Shown: in pieces, positions 43,974-52,524 of the stretch
How the letters are laid out: the number at the start of each line of letters is the position of its first letter
Numbering within the stretch: the first letter of the stretch is position 1
Source of the DNA: JAWPMT01 sp965601475
Lineage (GTDB): Bacteria > Bacteroidota > Bacteroidia > Cytophagales > Cyclobacteriaceae
Assembly (NCBI GenBank): GCA_965601475.1
Contig: OZ271832.1
Span: 620,001 to 684,000 of the forward strand
Direction: 5' to 3'
Length of the DNA: 64,000 nt
Notes under the pieces: model-generated
The model's input: the letters and a program-made list of their open reading frames with translations, nothing else
The model's database searches: none
Told to the model about the DNA's origin: nothing
Program-made: the position numbers and the translations under genes

Positions 43974-44966
43974 ATGAAATACATCTCCATCAACCTTTAT
44001 CGTAAAATGTTGAATCATGCCATGGCAGAAGGTATGAAGCGGGAGGATTTCATGCAGCTACCAACGCCGATCGACACCATTGATGACCTGCAGGCCGTGC
44101 CAGCGGAACATTTCTTTGGATTGCACGAATTGCTCGATGAGGTGCTGGGACCCGGATTCTCTGTTCGGATCGGGCAGCAAATGAAGATTGAGGACTATGG
44201 TGTGCTGGGGCTGTCCTGGCGGACGTGCTCCTGGGCCGGTGAGATATTCGCCAGAAGCGAGCGATACTTCATGCTTCTTTCCAATACCTATGTCTTCAAA
44301 GTGGAGGAGGCGGTGGATTTGTCACATGTTTATTTGCACAGAGAAGGCTATCGACGTGGCGTGGAATTATCCAATGAGGCCACCATGTCCGCAACTGTGG
44401 TGGTATTGCGTGCCATGACCGAAACGGACATTACCCCCGTTGAAGTATGTTTCAAGCATGGCGCGCCAAGAGGCCTGGCAGGCTATCAGGAGGCATTCGG
44501 TTGTCCGGTTCTATTTGATCAGCCTCACAATCGCATTACCTATACAACCAAAGACCTCAAGACACGGACGGCTAAGGCCGATGTCAGCATTAATCAATTC
44601 CTCGTGGAACGAGTCGAGGAAGAAACCAATGGCATTGAAATCAGTGCTGGCAAGATCGCCCTCGACGTGGAAAAACTCATCAAAGATGCTTTGCCCAGCG
44701 GTATACCTGCTATTGCAACAATTGGCGAACATATGGGCATGAGCAACCGGACCCTGACCCGCCGACTGACCGCAAGTGGTATCACATACCGGGACCTCAT
44801 CAGCAAAGTACAGCTCGAAACCTCAATCGCGTTACTTAGGGACCCGGCAAGAAGTGTGGGGGAAATCGCCTTCCAAACCGGCTTCTCCGAGCAGAGCGCC
44901 TTCAACCGCGCTTTCAAACGCTGGACAGGCCAATCTCCCGCGGAATACCGCAAAAGACACTACTAA
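43974..44966 (+). CDS. AraC-family regulator with arabinose-binding-like N-terminal domain (first of two)
   Basis: The N-terminal 190 residues match the 'arabinose_bd' sensor domain found in OruR/ArgR-like AraC proteins. The C-terminal HTH has IATIGEHMGMSNRTLTRRLTASG and SVGEIAFQTGFSEQSAFNRAFKRWTGQSPAEYRKRH (read in parts), the two HTH motifs of AraC. I use the ATG at 43974; the frame opens at 43926. It lies upstream of the heme protein and DUF1772 genes and probably controls them or itself. Confidence 0.88.
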   Translation: MKYISINLYRKMLNHAMAEGMKREDFMQLPTPIDTIDDLQAVPAEHFFGLHELLDEVLGPGFSVRIGQQMKIEDYGVLGLSWRTCSWAGEIFARSERYFMLLSNTYVFKVEEAVDLSHVYLHREGYRRGVELSNEATMSATVVVLRAMTETDITPVEVCFKHGAPRGLAGYQEAFGCPVLFDQPHNRITYTTKDLKTRTAKADVSINQFLVERVEEETNGIEISAGKIALDVEKLIKDALPSGIPAIATIGEHMGMSNRTLTRRLTASGITYRDLISKVQLETSIALLRDPARSVGEIAFQTGFSEQSAFNRAFKRWTGQSPAEYRKRHY

Positions 44967-45067
44967 ATACCCAACTTGGCATAAACTGTCAAAATATTGG
45001 CTTGTGGGGTCAAGCATCCAAGTGGCATCTCTTAGAATTTTACTCCCGAATTGAATGAAGAATACAA

Positions 45068-45433
45068 ATGAGAAAAAAACTGATCGCAACGCTGTGGTTG
45101 GGCATACTCACCGCCACAGTAGTACTTCTGACCGCCTTCCGTCCAATGGCTGGTAATGCAGCAAGAAATACACCAGACCTGGCTACCTCACCAAATGGCA
45201 ATGAACAACTTCAAAGGGATGCTTTCGACATCCTCGAAGCTAAGTGTAATTCCTGTCATCGCAGGCAAAACCCTTTTATGGTTTTCAAACTGAAAAACAT
45301 GGCCAAGCGTGCACCCAAGATTCATCGCATGGTCTTTATTGAACGCCGCATGCCAAAAGGAGACGAGATCCGTCTGTCATATGCGGAATACACCACATTG
45401 GAAAAATGGCTATTCACTGAAAACATATACTGA
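45068..45433 (+). CDS. Small heme-binding (cytochrome c-type) exported protein
   Basis: A signal anchor (LIATLWLGILTATVVLLTAF) precedes a single heme attachment motif CNSCH (residues about 61-65). A methionine in RRMPKGDEIRL may be the second axial ligand. The domain resembles the small haem-binding domain (DUF1924/haem_bd type) of Bacteroidota. It would carry electrons in the periplasm. The DUF1772 gene follows after a single base, so both are co-expressed. Confidence 0.8.
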   Translation: MRKKLIATLWLGILTATVVLLTAFRPMAGNAARNTPDLATSPNGNEQLQRDAFDILEAKCNSCHRRQNPFMVFKLKNMAKRAPKIHRMVFIERRMPKGDEIRLSYAEYTTLEKWLFTENIY

Positions 45434-45434
45434 A

Positions 45435-45935
45435 ATGGATATCTCTATCAAATCAATCATACTCTTCCTTGCCATCATGCTCACGGCGCTTTCTGCTGGC
45501 CTTTTTTATGCCTGGAGTGTTTCCGTCATTCCCGGCACCAAAAAAACCATCGATGTCACCTACCTGGAAACGATGCAGTCTATCAATCGAGCCATCCTCA
45601 ACCCTGCCTTCTTCCTGATCTTCTTTGGTAGCCTGGCATTGATGGCTGTGTCTACCTTTCAGCAATACCATCAGGGGATGGGTTTCTGGCTCATGCTGGC
45701 GGCGACGCTAATTTATCTTGTGGGAACTTTTGGCGTCACCGCTTTTGGTAACGTGCCTCTCAATAATGAACTGGACGTTCAGGTCCTGGGTGAACTGGAT
45801 ACCAGGGGACTCCAGGAATTGCGGCAATCTTACGAAACCAGGTGGAACCGCCTCCACATGATACGAACGATTTGCGCAGTCATCTCATTGGCCCTGGCAT
45901 TGGGGACGGTCTTCACGACCAATGTCGAAACCTGA
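45435..45935 (+). CDS. DUF1772 (anthrone oxygenase-like) membrane protein
   Basis: The ATG at 45435 gives 166 residues with four membrane helices (IILFLAIMLTALSAGLFYAW, FFLIFFGSLALMAVS, FWLMLAATLIYLVGTFGVTA and MIRTICAVISLALALGTVF). TFGVTAFGNVPLNNEL and RWNRLHMIRTI are the DUF1772 core, a family that includes fungal anthrone oxygenases. The longer frame starting at 45309 lies inside the heme protein gene, so I excluded that part. Its substrate is unknown. Confidence 0.85.
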   Translation: MDISIKSIILFLAIMLTALSAGLFYAWSVSVIPGTKKTIDVTYLETMQSINRAILNPAFFLIFFGSLALMAVSTFQQYHQGMGFWLMLAATLIYLVGTFGVTAFGNVPLNNELDVQVLGELDTRGLQELRQSYETRWNRLHMIRTICAVISLALALGTVFTTNVET

Positions 45936-45960
45936 AAGTTTGAAAAATTTTGATGACCTC

Positions 45961-46965
45961 TCAACTCCTGGCATATCCAGTTGGGGTCTCACCAGTATGC
46001 TGCTTAAAAAATCGGATGAAGGCACTGCTTTCTGAAAAGCCGACCAGGTAGCTAATCTCATCGACGGACTTTTTGTTTTCCTGAAGATAGGTTTTGGCCA
46101 ATCGCAACAAGAGCTCACCCTCGATCTGCTTGTAGGTCACTCCCAGGTCAGTGAGTCGACGTTGCAATGTACGCGTTGAAAAGTGCAGCTGATCAGCCGC
46201 TGCACCTATTGATAGGCGAAGCGGCGTACTTCGAAGGATACACTTCTTGAGGCTGTAGATCAACTCATTTTCCTTACCCAGCGATTGGATTTCATGATCT
46301 ACCCTGCTCTTCAGTGTTTCCAATAAGCCGATAGGAACTTCCCGGGCGTACCGATCAAAGATCTGCTTCTGAAATACAACCTCCGACCTGGGTTCCCCAA
46401 AGTGGATGCTACAGTTGAACAGGCGGTAGTATTCATTGAGACGTCTCGGTCGCTCGGTTTGCAGGCGTACAACTTTTGGGTAATAGGCCCGCTTAGTGTA
46501 GGTCACCAGCGACTTGAGACAGGACAGAACAGTCAAATCGAGAATTTGCTTCCTGGCATAGGCCGGCTCCACACTCCAGTTGGGGTTTTCATCAAATATT
46601 ACTGAATAATCATCCTTGGTTTTGTGCAGAGAAGTATCCAGCGCATCACTTATCAGGCGGGAATAGTGAGAGGCATTTTCGAAAGAAGCTTCGAGCGTTT
46701 GGCTGTGCCGCATTATGTCATCAACATGCTCAGTAGCCTTCAATGCAAGCAGCTCTCCAATGTGCAAACCCAGGTGCTCGTCAGCCAGCTCCTCCCGCAA
46801 GAGGCCGAATAAGGAGGCCACCTGATCGTAACTGACATATTTCTCACCTTCCGCAGGTAAGTACGATTTGGTCAGCAATGTCGTATTGACACCTTTTAGT
46901 GCCGCGTAGCCAATCAGATCAGAAATAATGGATGCTGCAAAATACACATGGCAAAAATGGCGCAA
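45961..46965 (-). CDS. AraC-family regulator with arabinose-binding-like N-terminal domain (second)
   Basis: It has the same two-domain layout as the regulator at 43974: an N-terminal sensor (about 20-200) and AraC HTH motifs, LSIGAAADQLHFSTRTLQRRL and VDEISYLVGFSESSAFIRFF. The two are clearly paralogous but not recently duplicated. The gene converges on the DUF1772 gene and is divergent from the small membrane gene at 47020, which is its most likely target. Confidence 0.87.
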   Translation of the reverse strand: MRHFCHVYFAASIISDLIGYAALKGVNTTLLTKSYLPAEGEKYVSYDQVASLFGLLREELADEHLGLHIGELLALKATEHVDDIMRHSQTLEASFENASHYSRLISDALDTSLHKTKDDYSVIFDENPNWSVEPAYARKQILDLTVLSCLKSLVTYTKRAYYPKVVRLQTERPRRLNEYYRLFNCSIHFGEPRSEVVFQKQIFDRYAREVPIGLLETLKSRVDHEIQSLGKENELIYSLKKCILRSTPLRLSIGAAADQLHFSTRTLQRRLTDLGVTYKQIEGELLLRLAKTYLQENKKSVDEISYLVGFSESSAFIRFFKQHTGETPTGYARS

Positions 46966-47019
46966 AATGTCAATTCTCCGAAAGCACCTACCCCTACTTT
47001 CGCCTAAAACAGTAGAGCA

Positions 47020-47421
47020 ATGAACACTAGAAAATGGATATTGGCGACGGTCGTGCTATTTGTGTTGAGCAATGTGCTGACGACGACATGGTATATGATA
47101 ACAGATGAAGCGAATTTTGTCACTTTCCGCAGGCCAGAAGTCAATTACCTGGGTCTCATGATCAATCACCTGGTCTTTGTCATTGGATTCATCTACCTCA
47201 TTCATTTGCTTCTTCAGGTCAAGCCTGGCATTTCCAGTGCCTTTGGCTTTGGTATGATCCTGGCGGGCATCATGTTTGTCCCATCAGGAATCGTAGTGCG
47301 CAGTATTTGGCAAGTAGAGTTTAACCTTTTCTTCTACCTCAACGCCCTGGCGCACCTGGTCATCGGGGGCATTCTGGGGGTAGGTTTTCAAATGATTCAT
47401 CGCTACGGAGCAGCAGGTTGA
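47020..47421 (+). CDS. Four-helix membrane protein, unknown function
   Basis: The 133-residue product has four hydrophobic segments (WILATVVLFVLSNVLTTTWY, LMINHLVFVIGFIYLIHLLL, FGFGMILAGIMFVPSGI and FLNALAHLVIGGILGVGF). It resembles small integral membrane proteins of unknown function. It is divergent from the AraC regulator at 45961-46965 with only 54 nt between starts. Confidence 0.7.
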   Translation: MNTRKWILATVVLFVLSNVLTTTWYMITDEANFVTFRRPEVNYLGLMINHLVFVIGFIYLIHLLLQVKPGISSAFGFGMILAGIMFVPSGIVVRSIWQVEFNLFFYLNALAHLVIGGILGVGFQMIHRYGAAG

Positions 47422-47511
47422 GCACAAAAAGTACTTTGGACCACCAGGTAATGCGTACCGCCATCATCCAAACGAAACGCTGAATGCCTGGGATTCTTGC
47501 TATATTTATAT

Positions 47512-48099
47512 ATGAAGAATCTATTTCTGTCTATCGCAATGGCCGTGCTGGCCACGTTTGTTTGTTGTTCTGATGACGAAGGGGGAGGCAACCCTACTCC
47601 TGCCCCAGCAACACTTGAGATCGGTGATCTCACACAAGGTGGTATCATCTTTTACCTTGATGACACGGGAGAACACGGTTTGGTATTGGCTTTGGAAGAC
47701 CAGAGCACGAGTGCGGTTTGGTGTGATGATGCAGACACCATTGAAGGTGCTGACGGTAGCGAAATCGGTGAGGGCGCACAGAATACACTGGATATTCTCG
47801 CTGCATGTCCTGGAAACAACGCAGCTTCAATTTGTTCTAATCTTTCCTCAGGCGGATTTGATGATTGGTTCTTACCCTCGTGGCTGGAACTGGTTCGCGT
47901 GAACGAAAACCTCGCGCTTGTCAATGCTGGCTTGACCAGCAATGATGGGACGGCACTTGCCGAGGAAACCTATTGGACATCCACAGAGTCTGACTTGGGT
48001 AGCGGCAGCAGCGCATTCACCTACAATTTTGGTTTTGGCACGCAAGGCACGCTCACCAAATTTGGCACAGCCAGGGTGAGGGCGGCCAGAGCCTTCTGA
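47512..48099 (+). CDS. DUF1566-like lipoprotein
   Basis: From ATG 47512 the signal MKNLFLSIAMAVLATFVCC ends in a lipobox with VCC. The mature 170 residues fit the Lcl/DUF1566 pattern: GGIIFYLDDTGEHGLVLALED, GFDDWFLPSWLELVRVN, EETYWTSTESD and ARVRAARAF at the very end. Such domains occur in surface adhesins, often fused to collagen-like repeats, but here stand alone. It is likely on the outer membrane. Confidence 0.8.
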   Translation: MKNLFLSIAMAVLATFVCCSDDEGGGNPTPAPATLEIGDLTQGGIIFYLDDTGEHGLVLALEDQSTSAVWCDDADTIEGADGSEIGEGAQNTLDILAACPGNNAASICSNLSSGGFDDWFLPSWLELVRVNENLALVNAGLTSNDGTALAEETYWTSTESDLGSGSSAFTYNFGFGTQGTLTKFGTARVRAARAF

Positions 48100-48118
48100 C
48101 ATTACCTGATGCTACAGC

Positions 48119-48139
48119 CAGGCTACAACAAGTAGCCTG
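48119..48139. terminator. 8-bp hairpin between convergent genes
   Basis: CAGGCTAC and GTAGCCTG flank a 5-nt loop midway between the DUF1566 and alpha/beta hydrolase genes. There is no T-tract. Confidence 0.4.
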
Positions 48140-48141
48140 AA

Positions 48142-49002
48142 TTAGGATTCTACGATCTGACGAAAACAATAGTCTGGCGCTTCCAAAGGAATGAGATGAC
48201 CATAGGTGTCATTGACAATGGTTTTGCCTCTGATTACTTTCTGCCATTTAGAACGCACCTTTTCTGTCGAGAAGATCGAGGGCTTGCCCATGATGATCTT
48301 GTAGGGCACCTGAAGGCTCTTGAAATACCGGTCCAGACTCCGGGGTAAAGCTACGTTTGCCGCCTCCCACTGCGTAGGAAAAATCAGTTGATAGCGACGG
48401 TCGCCGGCTGCTTCCAAACTGTTTCTCGCCATCACGTCGAGCTCCTCCTGCGCTATGCGCTTGTAGGCTTTGTGTGTTTGCAGAAAATTCAAATATGCTT
48501 CCGGGCTTTCCCAAATGGATTGCTTTTGTATGGCAGACTTGAAGGGTTCCACCCGTTTCTTGATGAAATAGGGTACGAGGCTGATCAACATCTGATCGAT
48601 AGGTGTGACCCCCACAGGATCTATCAGTATGAGCTCCTTGAATAAGTCAGGCCGCATCGTTGCCGCGACGATCGTCGCATGGGCACCCTGAGAATGTGCG
48701 ATGGCTACGACAGGACCTCGATACTTTGTTTCCAGGAAGGCAATCAAGTCTTTGGAATACACTTTCCAGTCCATCTGTTTTTTGTGAAGCGACGCTGACT
48801 TCCATGAAGCACGATAGGCCAGACTTGTGAGCTGATACTTAGTGGCAAGTCTTGTGAGAAGCGGCTCGTAGACGCCCACTGGCAAGCCATTGCCAGGATA
48901 AAAGTGTGCCTCCTCCCCTTCGGAATTGAGCGCGAAGTAGTGACCCGATTGACCCGCAATGGTCATTTCCTGCTTGTCGTAGTTGAGAGAAGGTTTTGTC
49001 AT
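48142..49002 (-). CDS. Alpha/beta hydrolase
   Basis: ATG 49002 gives 286 residues starting MTKPSLNYDKQEMTIAGQSG. The nucleophile elbow is VAIAHSQGAHATI (G-x-S-x-G as HSQGA), with a strand FYPGNGLPVGVYEPLL forming the oxyanion-hole region, ELILIDPVG, and a late histidine in YGHLIPLEAP as the charge relay. These enzymes hydrolyse esters, amides or halides; the substrate is not evident. The frame extends upstream, but those residues do not fit. Confidence 0.82.
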   Translation of the reverse strand: MTKPSLNYDKQEMTIAGQSGHYFALNSEGEEAHFYPGNGLPVGVYEPLLTRLATKYQLTSLAYRASWKSASLHKKQMDWKVYSKDLIAFLETKYRGPVVAIAHSQGAHATIVAATMRPDLFKELILIDPVGVTPIDQMLISLVPYFIKKRVEPFKSAIQKQSIWESPEAYLNFLQTHKAYKRIAQEELDVMARNSLEAAGDRRYQLIFPTQWEAANVALPRSLDRYFKSLQVPYKIIMGKPSIFSTEKVRSKWQKVIRGKTIVNDTYGHLIPLEAPDYCFRQIVES

Positions 49003-49091
49003 TTTTTGTGTGGTCTGGGAGCTTCGGAAACAGCCTTCAGCTTGGAAAAGGCTATTGTTACTACCCATTTGACCTGCCGTATGTTATCGGC

Positions 49092-49933
49092 TCAAGCTTT
49101 TTCCAGCTCGAAAATGGTGATTTCAGGTCTCACATTGAACCGTACCTGCCAGAGGTGACCCAGGGCCCTATTGATATAGAGTTTCCTGCCGTCTTCAAGA
49201 TCTATCTCACCAGAGTCGTATTTCTTGTTCTTCACAGGCAAAACCGGGGCATCAAGGAAAGGTGGCCTGCACTGACCACCATGGGTATGGCCAGCCAGTA
49301 TCCAGCCTTCGTAGCCATTCCAGACATCCAGATCACAGACATCAGGATTATGACAGAGAACAATATTGGCCCGGTCTTTCCGATACTGGCGCATCACCTT
49401 TTGAGGCGCAAAATTCAAAGCCCAATAGTCATCGAGCCCAATAATATTGAGGCCTCCACTTCGATCTGCTCATTTTGTAGCACCTGAATACCGGCATGCT
49501 GCAACTGCTCTCCGATTTGGTCAGCCACTGCCTGCTCCGCCCAATTATATCCATAGTCATGATTACCCAAAATGCCAAAGGTACCATGCGTACCCTTTAC
49601 GGTATATTGTAGTACTTCACGGAGTTGGCTGAATTGTTTCTTGCTCTCGTAACTCACAAAGTCCCCAGTATAGACTACAAAATCCGGTTCCAGCGCCTGA
49701 GCACTTTTGAAAGATTCTATGATATATCCAAAATCAAACCTGTCGCCCACGTGCACATCACTGATTTGCATAAGGCTCTTCCCTATCAATTGATCCGGCA
49801 ATTGGCGGACAGGCATTTTTCTACGCACAAATTCCAACCAAAAAGGTTCGATTTGCCAGGTATACCAGCCAGTGAATATCCCCGCACCCAATGCACCCAA
49901 AGCAGTACGATTGAAAAATCTTCTTCTATTCAT
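49092..49933 (-). pseudogene. Frameshifted metallophosphoesterase (YkuE-like)
   Basis: The first part (49933 down to 49415) starts MNRRRFFNRTALGALGAG (twin-arginine-like), and has ISDVHVG, VYTGDFVSYE and GILGNHDY, three metal-binding motifs. It then reads into a stop after SMTIGL. One frame away the expected sequence follows: NIIGLDDYWALNFAPQ, CHNPDVCD and LAGHTHGGQCRPP, the remaining metal ligands. The frames join near 49445-49450. So a single-base deletion or a sequencing error splits the gene; if real, neither part would be active. Confidence 0.8.
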
Positions 49934-49964
49934 TGCTTGTCACTAAAGTGACCATAGGTCCGTT

Positions 49965-50744
49965 TCACAAAGCTGTATCCATTTTACCTGATTTCAGTAC
50001 GTCGAAACCTGATTTTCCAAGGGATTGGAAATGAGCATGTCCGAATTTTAGGCTGTTGAAAAACTTGTAGTACATCCTTTGCATGAACTCCCTCTTGCCA
50101 ACACCCCCCGCTTGGAAAGCTTTACGATGGCCGTACCAGATCGCATGGATGGTGCCGAAAAAAAGGACACCAAATATGCCAATGCCTGCTGCTCTTCGAT
50201 AGAAGGATTGGCGGTTGAGGATGCGGTGTAGCCGTTCATTTTGAAACTTGATGTGATGGGCTTCATCAAGGAGGATATCTCTGCATATGGATCGCAATAG
50301 AAGACAATCGGTAGCATCATGGAGTGCCTGATAGAAGATCTGTGCAGCACTCTCCACGATGATCACCGTAATGGTCCAAAGTTCCATGCTGGTGTTGAAA
50401 TACCGAATTTTCCGAAATAGTGCGTCCCCCCAGTCTTTTCGGGCTCTCTCCTCCCCGATGAGATCAATGTATTTACCCAGGTTGGATCCATGCTTTTGTT
50501 CTTCTTTGATGAAGAGCCTAACGGCGTCCAAGTAGTCCAAGTCATTCATTTGTTGGGCATGCCTGGTAGCTGCAGCCAGCAGGTGTGCTCCGTCGCTGGT
50601 TTCTCCTAACTGCCACGCCCGTAGTGAATATAAAATTTGTTCTTTCTGACCTGTGGTAATCGTAGGCCTGACGTCCCAGTTCACACGCTGGAGCTTGAGA
50701 TTACTTTCGAAGTGATTTTTCCAAAAGAGTGAGTCATGAAGCAT
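49965..50744 (-). CDS. Ferritin-like diiron-type membrane-associated protein
   Basis: From ATG 50744 there are 259 residues. RLFIKEEQKHGSNLGKYI has the first E-x-x-H metal pair, TVIIVESAAQIFY supplies a glutamate and DILLDEAHHIKFQNERLH a second set, which is a ferritin-like carboxylate diiron site. A hydrophobic stretch (GIGIFGVLFFGTIHAIW) after the core may bind membrane. Related diiron proteins are oxidases or hydroxylases; the substrate is unknown. The frame opens at 50810, with an alternative start 22 residues upstream. Confidence 0.78.
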   Translation of the reverse strand: MLHDSLFWKNHFESNLKLQRVNWDVRPTITTGQKEQILYSLRAWQLGETSDGAHLLAAATRHAQQMNDLDYLDAVRLFIKEEQKHGSNLGKYIDLIGEERARKDWGDALFRKIRYFNTSMELWTITVIIVESAAQIFYQALHDATDCLLLRSICRDILLDEAHHIKFQNERLHRILNRQSFYRRAAGIGIFGVLFFGTIHAIWYGHRKAFQAGGVGKREFMQRMYYKFFNSLKFGHAHFQSLGKSGFDVLKSGKMDTAL

Positions 50745-51157
50745 GTTTCCTGATTGTTGGTTTCCAGTATGGAACGACACTGGGCGTGGATATCGTGCCG
50801 GCTTTAACATGAATTAAGAAATTGACCTGAAGCGTAATGACGATTCATTGTTTCGGGGGCAGGCAACGAACATGAAGCTACCTTCCTTCTCGGGAAATGG
50901 AAGAAGAAAATCAACTTCGTAGATCAGCTACATACTCCGCCGTCCTGATGAATGGAAATTGGCTGCATTTTTTTGCTTCCCCTAGTCCCAAGCAGCCAAA
51001 ACCAGGAGCTGATTTCCTCCCTAGCCCACCGGCAGAGCGCATTGTCCACCATCCTTTTTCCAGGTGACCCAGGGCCCAGGAATATCCGCAGGTTTTCGAT
51101 CGGCTTTGGCATAGTAGTTGCTAATGACTGATAAACTTTTTTAAACACGCTCAACAC
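50745..51157. other. Intergenic region, no clear gene
   Basis: An 83-codon reverse-strand frame (50924-51175) crosses most of it but overlaps the start of the next gene and has no recognisable domain. An 8-bp inverted repeat TTGGCTGC / GCAGCCAA (50959-50966, 50992-50999) with a 25-nt spacer is the only structure I see. Confidence 0.4.
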
Positions 51158-51862
51158 ATGAAAATGCATCATCAAGATCCAATTTTTTTTACTAGGTATT
51201 CACTGCTTTGCATGTCCATTCTTGGCCTCCTACTGGCATCTTGCAGTTCAGACGATCCAATTCCCTGCGATTCGGAAGAAGGCCGACCGGTGGATGGCTT
51301 TGTACTATTGGCCGATGAAGATGGTCAGGCCATTGCCGTATTAGGCGACTCGATACTGACCTTATGTAGCCAGGAGGCTATTGACTCCCTTGAAGCATTG
51401 GATGACACCTATGCATTCACAGGTAGATACTTCGATTGCAACGAATGTCTGGAAATCCAAACACTGACGGGACCTGGATGTCTATTGGAAACTTCTGAGA
51501 GTCCCAATGACCTGCCACTTGTAGGCACCACCTGGCATCTGGCATCAATCACTACTTCCCAACGGACCTACTTACCCCCGTGCAACCAGGTACCAACACT
51601 CCTGATAGACGCAGAGGGTCTGCTCATGCTACAAGTAGGTAACAGCCTTTCCAATCGGGTGGAGGTGGAAGAAGGTCAAATCGCGGTTTTATCCGAAATG
51701 GCCAGCACTCAGATGCTTCCAAGACCCTACGTATTTGAGGTTGAACAACTACTGGCAAGTGCCATTGACAATGGCACAACGCTCACTTACGAGATAGAAA
51801 AGAATCGTTTGGCAATAACTACAGAAGCGGGGATGACCATGGAATGGATAGTTCCTCAGTAA
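51158..51862 (+). CDS. META/HslJ-domain lipoprotein
   Basis: The signal LLCMSILGLLLASC carries a lipobox ASC. The mature protein has a cysteine-bearing N-terminal region (CDSEEGRPVDG, FDCNECLEIQTLTGPGC) and a C-terminal META-type domain, recognised by VGTTWHLASITT, then MASTQMLPRPYVFEVEQLLASA in segments, and LAITTEAGMTMEW. This domain occurs in E. coli HslJ, linked to novobiocin resistance and heat shock. Here the domain follows a variable surface region. 234 residues. Confidence 0.75.
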   Translation: MKMHHQDPIFFTRYSLLCMSILGLLLASCSSDDPIPCDSEEGRPVDGFVLLADEDGQAIAVLGDSILTLCSQEAIDSLEALDDTYAFTGRYFDCNECLEIQTLTGPGCLLETSESPNDLPLVGTTWHLASITTSQRTYLPPCNQVPTLLIDAEGLLMLQVGNSLSNRVEVEEGQIAVLSEMASTQMLPRPYVFEVEQLLASAIDNGTTLTYEIEKNRLAITTEAGMTMEWIVPQ

Positions 51863-51876
51863 GCTAAGCCAGTCAT

Positions 51877-51898
51877 GCCCCGCTCCCTAGACCGGGGC
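51877..51898 (+). terminator. GC-rich hairpin after the META lipoprotein gene
   Basis: GCCCCG and CGGGGC flank a 10-nt loop 14 nt after the stop. There is no T-tract, so termination here is a guess. Confidence 0.35.
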
Positions 51899-52031
51899 GT
51901 GGGGAGAGCCGGGCCTGTGTGGAGCACCGGAATATCCAATGCCACGGAGGGAATGCCGCTCTCTCCTGAGAATAGGGAATTCAGGCTTAAACTTTCGGTG
52001 TTTCGCAGGGTCTAAGGAAAAACAGAAAGAT

Positions 52032-52481
52032 ATGAAAAGGATAATCTTGTGTATGATGATGGTTTGCCTGGCAATGGTGTCGATGGCTCAACCTCCCAGG
52101 ACCAGACCCATCGTGCCCGCGGAGGAGCGTGCAGAGCGCGTGACCAGACGACTAAATGAAAAACTGGCATTTGAAAATGCACAACGTGAGCGGGTCTACC
52201 TCATCAACCTTCAGACATCCAGGGAGATCCAGGCAATTATGAAGGCGGCCCGGGAAAGCGAAAGAAGCCGCGAGGAGCTAGCAGCAACGCGGGAGCAGCT
52301 TCGAGACATCAATCAGGGACGAGCAGAGGCCATTGAGGCAGAACTCTCAGAGGAGCAAACGGCCCGATTTGAGGAAATGAAAAAGGAATTCAAGGCGCGA
52401 AGAAAGGAGCGACTCCAACGACGAATAGAGCGACTGAAGGAAAATCAGGCGTTTTGGGAGGAGTTGGAAAACGACGGATAA
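52032..52481 (+). CDS. Exported LTXXQ/Spy-like helical protein
   Basis: From ATG 52032 a signal (IILCMMMVCLAMVSMAQ) precedes a highly charged helical body of about 130 residues (AEERAERVTRRLNEKL, LSEEQTARFEEMKKEF, RIERLKENQAFWEELEND). LSEEQ resembles the LTxxQ motif of CpxP/Spy periplasmic chaperones. The frame's earlier start at 51939 passes through a non-coding GC-rich stretch. It lies 43 nt before mscS on the same strand and may share its transcript. Confidence 0.72.
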   Translation: MKRIILCMMMVCLAMVSMAQPPRTRPIVPAEERAERVTRRLNEKLAFENAQRERVYLINLQTSREIQAIMKAARESERSREELAATREQLRDINQGRAEAIEAELSEEQTARFEEMKKEFKARRKERLQRRIERLKENQAFWEELENDG

Positions 52482-52524
52482 AGCTCGAATTCATATCCAG
52501 CATTTTGAGGATTACTTTTGCGCC

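Noticed and set aside
45309..45434. N-terminal extension of the DUF1772 frame
   Set aside because: It lies in another frame of the heme protein gene; the ATG at 45435 directly after that stop starts the family domain.
50924..51175. 83-codon reverse-strand frame in the intergenic region
   Set aside because: Overlaps the start of the META lipoprotein gene, has no domain, and composition is unlike the neighbours.
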